Source: Kalmanozyma brasiliensis GHG001 (Eukaryota; Basidiomycota; Ustilaginomycetes; Ustilaginales). From it: DNA of 64,000 nt. Positions within the stretch are counted from its first letter, which is position 1, and each line of letters opens with the position of its first letter. The position numbers and the translations under genes were made by a program. The stretch is taken from NCBI RefSeq assembly GCF_000497045.1, contig NW_015961956.1, forward strand, positions 186,001 through 250,000, given 5' to 3'. Of this stretch, positions 60,448 through 64,000 are shown one piece after another. A model generated the notes under the pieces. It made no database searches. It had not been told where the DNA came from and worked only from the letters and a program-made list of their open reading frames with translations.

Positions 60448-61320
60448 ATGGCAGCCACTCTCGCCTCGGGCAGCTCGAGCACCTCCAACTCGGGCTTTGA
60501 CTTCTCCAACTATGCACGCAACACCTTTCTCTCCAACCAAGGCCTTGGAGGCTTCACAGCCACCTCCACCGGTACGACCATTGTCGGCTTGATCTTCAAA
60601 GACGGCGTCGTCCTGGGTGCCGACACACGAGCAACCGAAGGTCCCATCGTAGCCGACAAGAACTGCGAAAAGATCCACTACATTTCGGACAACATTCGAT
60701 GCTGTGGAGCGGGCACGGCGGCGGACACCGAGTTTGTTACGCAGCTCATCTCGTCGAACATGCAGCTGCACGAGCTGAACACGGGGCGTCAACCGCGCGT
60801 CGTCACGGCGATGACGATGTTGAAGCAGCGGCTGTTCCAGTATCAGGGGCAGATCGGGGCGGCCTTGGTGTTGGGTGGATTCGACGCAACCGGTCCGCAC
60901 CTCTTCACCGTTGCCCCACACGGAAGCACGGATAAGCTGCCATATGTGACCATGGGCAGTGGCAGCCTGGCTGCCATGGCAGTATTCGAATCTGGATGGA
61001 CAAAGGATATGTCGAGACAAGACGCCATCGCTTTGGTCGCAGCAGCCATCAGCAGCGGTATCTTCAACGATCTGGGCAGTGGTAGCAACGTAGACGTGTG
61101 CGTGATCGAGAAAGGCAAGACGGAGTATCTGCGCAACTACGAGACGCCGAACGAAAGGGTGCAGAAGGAACAGAGGTACCAGTTCCCCAAGGGTACCAGC
61201 GCCTGGACCAAGGAGCAGATCTACGATATGATCAGGAAAGAGGACGTGTTGGAGATCGGAAAGACCGCTCCGACGCCTGTGGCAGCGGCGGCGGGCGAGG
61301 AACGCATGGACACTTCGTAG
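60448..61320 (+). CDS. PUP1: 20S proteasome subunit beta-2 (Pup1)
   Basis: 290 residues from the ATG at 60448. It has the beta-2 propeptide ending TSTG, and maturation should expose threonine 43 (G then TTIVGLIF). Matching strings include [53 protein letters not shown] and [13 protein letters not shown]. It carries the trypsin-like active site. The frame is open upstream to 60337, but the extra residues are His/Ser-rich leader. Transcribed away from PAC2. Confidence 0.97.
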   Translation: MAATLASGSSSTSNSGFDFSNYARNTFLSNQGLGGFTATSTGTTIVGLIFKDGVVLGADTRATEGPIVADKNCEKIHYISDNIRCCGAGTAADTEFVTQLISSNMQLHELNTGRQPRVVTAMTMLKQRLFQYQGQIGAALVLGGFDATGPHLFTVAPHGSTDKLPYVTMGSGSLAAMAVFESGWTKDMSRQDAIALVAAAISSGIFNDLGSGSNVDVCVIEKGKTEYLRNYETPNERVQKEQRYQFPKGTSAWTKEQIYDMIRKEDVLEIGKTAPTPVAAAAGEERMDTS

Positions 61321-61592
61321 AGTCGATGCGAGTGTGTAATGTGGGTTCTTGCAATCAGTATATCCGTGTAGAAGGTTGGTGTGTGCTGGTCTAGGTCACG
61401 CAAGAGCCGAGATCGTTGAGTTCGCTTGCCGACCGAACGTGAGCAAGCTCGGGTTGAGACGCTTCAACAGAGTCCGCTCTCGTTCTCATTGACATCACAG
61501 CCTACGATCCTCACACAGTCGTACGCTCTCGAAGACCTAAGAAACTGTATCGAGACCATGCATTATAAATCGTCGTCTTCGTCCTCACCTCT

Positions 61593-62849
61593 CTACACTT
61601 CGTCAACCACAACGCTCCACTCATGCTCGACCTTGCCCAGCTGAATATCGGTGATCCTCTCCAACATCGCCTTTGCAATCGGCCCAATTCCATCACCAGC
61701 CGGGATCTTAATATCCTTGCCTTTGTACCCGACCCGATCCACAGGACTGACGACAGCAGCCGTTCCAGCGCCAAACATCTCGATCAGCTCGCCCGACTGT
61801 TCCGCCTTGATGACCTCGTGGATGCTAATCTCGCGCTCCGAGACGGTGAGGTTCTTGGGCAGCGAGTCGATGGGGTACTTGCCGCTGACGTGATCCTTTG
61901 CGATGTGGAGGATTGAGTCCCTGGTCACACCGGGGAGGATCATACCGTTCAGTGGGGGAGTGACGAGTTCCACCCCATCACCCTTCTTGAGTGCGACGAA
62001 GAGGTTCATTGTGCCTACCTCGGTGAGCCAGTGTTCCTCGCCGAAGAGCCACAAGTTCTGCTGGTAGCCTCTCCTCGCGGCCTCCAACTGGGGCAGGATA
62101 CCGGGCGCGTAGTTTCCACCGAGCTTGTACTGACCCGTGCCACCAGGCCAGGCGCGTACCTTGTTTGGATCCGCTTCGAGTGCGACAGGTTTGAACCCAG
62201 TCTTGTAGTACGGTCCGACAGGGGAGCAGATGACGAACAGCAGTGCGTCCTTTGTCGGGTGCACACCGAGTGCCGCTTCTGTCCCGATCAACGCTGGTCT
62301 GATGTACAGAGAGTGCCCGGGCTCCGAAGGAATCCACCCCTTGTCCATTGCAACGAGCTTCTTGATCAACGAGATCAGCTGCTCGCCCTCAAACGTAGGG
62401 AGGGCGATGCGCGCAGCCGACGTGTTCATGCGCTTCATGTTCATGTCCGGTCGAAAGAGGCGCACTTTTCCGTTGACGTCCTTGTACGCTTTCATGCCTT
62501 CGAAGAGCGAGGGTGCGTAGTGGAAGATGACGGCGCTCGGATCGAGTTGCAACGGCGAGTAGGGGTGGATCTTGGGCGCATCCCAACCGTTGCCGCTGTT
62601 CCAAGGGATGGAGAGCATGTGGTCGGAGAAGTTGGCGCCAAAGACGAGACTCTGCGAGGGTGGAGGAGTGCGAGGTGCGTTGGACTGGGTGACGACGACG
62701 GCCGAGGCATCGAGATGCTTGAGGCCCGTGGCTTCGCCGGTCATGGGGTCGTGCGAGACCGAGGTCGACTGGAAGCGGAGAGCGGCAGCATGGCGGAACG
62801 GCGAGGGCGCCGCACGCGCGCGAAGGGCTGTTCTTGCCAATGTGATCAT
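61593..62849 (-). CDS. BAT1: Mitochondrial branched-chain amino-acid aminotransferase
   Basis: 418 residues from the ATG at 62849, beginning MITLARTALRARA, a mitochondrial presequence. Signatures are IFHYAPSLFEGMKAYK, RLFRPDMNMKRMN, LYIRPALIGTEAALGV, GTGQYKLGGNYAPGILPQ (the Lys binds pyridoxal phosphate), EVGTMNLFVAL, LNGMILPGVTRDS and FGAGTAAVVSPVD. It interconverts valine, leucine and isoleucine with their keto acids. The frame is open up to 62930, but the conserved start is the second ATG. Yeast has a mitochondrial and a cytosolic paralogue; the presequence supports the mitochondrial form. Confidence 0.94.
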   Translation of the reverse strand: MITLARTALRARAAPSPFRHAAALRFQSTSVSHDPMTGEATGLKHLDASAVVVTQSNAPRTPPPSQSLVFGANFSDHMLSIPWNSGNGWDAPKIHPYSPLQLDPSAVIFHYAPSLFEGMKAYKDVNGKVRLFRPDMNMKRMNTSAARIALPTFEGEQLISLIKKLVAMDKGWIPSEPGHSLYIRPALIGTEAALGVHPTKDALLFVICSPVGPYYKTGFKPVALEADPNKVRAWPGGTGQYKLGGNYAPGILPQLEAARRGYQQNLWLFGEEHWLTEVGTMNLFVALKKGDGVELVTPPLNGMILPGVTRDSILHIAKDHVSGKYPIDSLPKNLTVSEREISIHEVIKAEQSGELIEMFGAGTAAVVSPVDRVGYKGKDIKIPAGDGIGPIAKAMLERITDIQLGKVEHEWSVVVDEV

Positions 62850-63611
62850 AATTGTAGGTATGCGATGATGGTGAACGGGGAAGAGACGGGAGCAGAGATG
62901 AAGGTCTGCTTCAATATCGACACTCGACACACTGGGTGGGGCTGCACAGACGGTCTTCTCACGCTGCTAAATTAGGTCAAGCTGCTGATGCTGTTGTCCT
63001 GTCTCATGACTCGGTCAAGCCAGCTGAAGCTGACGGCTAATTGCTTCTGACGCTCGGATATTTGGCCGGCCTGCAAACCTGTCGGCCGAATCGAAGAACG
63101 CGCCTCGATTCGACTTCAACACTCCGTTGCGCAGTCGACATCCGATATCGCTGCATTCCAAAGCTTAAACATTCCCTCCGACCACCACCACCTTCTCCAC
63201 CACACTTGCTTGCTGATCCGGTAACTTCTTGCGTACGCTCTTTGTGGCTCGGCAACAGCTTCAGGTACCGAGGCCGCTGCATTCGACTCTTCAGGTCGCG
63301 CAACGAACGGAGAACGTCGATCTCCAGCCGGATCACAGCATTTACAATTCTGGCTCACAGTCCTCGTCGACGCGGCCAACCATCCACCCGCTAGCATCGC
63401 GCACACAGTAGTGTTTGTCGACTGCGCAGCCCCAAAAGATCTGCTCGAGACATTCACTTGTCCCGTTCCGCTCTCAACCACTGCCATCTGACGCTGGCAC
63501 CCAGCAAAGGCGCGAAAGAGTCTTCGCTTTCAACGTCACCTCGCGGCACCAGCCTTCACCCTCGCGAGCTCGCCATCTCTTCCCCTTCCATCCGTCTTTA
63601 TCCTCGCAACC
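62850..63611. other. Divergent region, BAT / RPB9
   Basis: About 760 bases between divergent starts. The C/T-rich stretch near 63170-63210 probably belongs to the RPB9 leader. No other gene is supported. Confidence 0.4.
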
Positions 63612-64000
63612 ATGTCCTCGCTCCACTTCTGCGCGGAGTGCAACAACCTCCTCTACCCGGAAGTAGACCGTACGAACCACGTCCTCCTCTACGCATGTCG
63701 CAACTGCAACTACCAACAAGAGTCGCGCGAATCCTTGGTCTACCGAAACGATCTGATGTCCGTAACAAAGGAACAGCCGGGTATCGTCGACAACCTGATG
63801 AAGGACCCGACGTTGAGGCGGACGCACGACCTGCACTGTCCCAGCTGTGGGCATGGCGAAGCGGTGCTCTTCCAGGACCAGAGCAAGAGGATTATGAACA
63901 GGATGATCCTGTTCTACGTGTGTTGTAGGTGCAATCATCTTTTCAGGGATCCGGTGCAGTCGGCGCCCAGCGTAGGCCCGGGACAGGTGTGGAACGATAG
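63612..64000 (+). CDS. RPB9: RNA polymerase II subunit Rpb9 (3' end beyond window)
   Basis: 129 codons in the window, from the ATG at 63612, without a stop. Two zinc ribbons are seen: FCAECNNLLYPEV to YACRNCNY, and LHCPSCGHGEAVLF to YVCCRCNHLFRD. The first is Rpb9-specific and the second is the TFIIS-like ribbon. Rpb9 sits at the jaw of Pol II and affects start-site choice and fidelity. An intron or the last codons may lie beyond the edge. Confidence 0.93.
   Translation, partial: MSSLHFCAECNNLLYPEVDRTNHVLLYACRNCNYQQESRESLVYRNDLMSVTKEQPGIVDNLMKDPTLRRTHDLHCPSCGHGEAVLFQDQSKRIMNRMILFYVCCRCNHLFRDPVQSAPSVGPGQVWND

Noticed and set aside
62031..62975. 314-codon open frame antisense to the aminotransferase gene
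   Set aside because: Arg-rich shadow; the aminotransferase frame carries all family motifs.

Overview
The window looks like nuclear DNA of a basidiomycete smut fungus (Ustilaginales). It is GC-rich, with mostly intronless genes, a few introns of about 69-108 nt, short intergenic gaps and a strong C/G preference at third codon positions. The most specific clue is a gene for a Upa2-type endosomal mRNA-transport scaffold (PAM2 motifs, long coiled coil, C-terminal GWW), which I know only from Ustilago maydis and relatives. I see no mobile element, rRNA, tRNA or CRISPR array. About 29 protein genes can be supported; most are conserved housekeeping genes.

Left third (1-18.3 kb): ARP5 (cut by the window edge), ATG16, YPT7, MFAP1 with a zinc knuckle and RS-like tail, a FAR-17a/AIG1-like membrane protein, a Zn2Cys6 regulator with a probable extra 5' exon, a 4.6-kb stretch without a recognisable gene, a GATA-like zinc-finger protein behind a pyrimidine-rich leader, and an SMN-like protein.

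Middle (18.6-43.5 kb): upa2, VMA12, an ARMT1-type DUF89 phosphatase with an internal repeat, a PSP1-domain protein, a second 4.6-kb gene-poor stretch, then a compact block of JAC1, an Sft1/Bet1-like SNARE, mitochondrial uL16m, SEC20 and a DMT-family transporter.

Right third (44-64 kb): a secreted GH128 glucanase (Asl1-like), SLX4, a probably inactive PFA-DSP phosphatase, a DNA-base-modification-like (HMUDK/aGPT-PPlase) domain joined to a chromodomain, a predicted mitochondrial hydrolase-like/RF-1 fusion, SER1, MED7, EDE1, PAC2 head-to-head with PUP1, a branched-chain aminotransferase, and RPB9 (cut by the right edge).

These genes do not form one pathway. Recurring themes are vesicle and vacuole traffic (YPT7, VMA12, SEC20, Sft1-like, EDE1, Upa2, ATG16), mitochondrial function (JAC1, uL16m, the RF-1 protein, BAT) and one tight regulatory pairing (PAC2/PUP1). 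The observations most worth following are the HMUDK-chromodomain protein, the hydrolase/RF-1 fusion with its stop-containing intron, and the five PAM2-like motifs of the Upa2 homologue. Exon borders were placed by eye from GT..AG signals and reading frame; no alignment or search was run.
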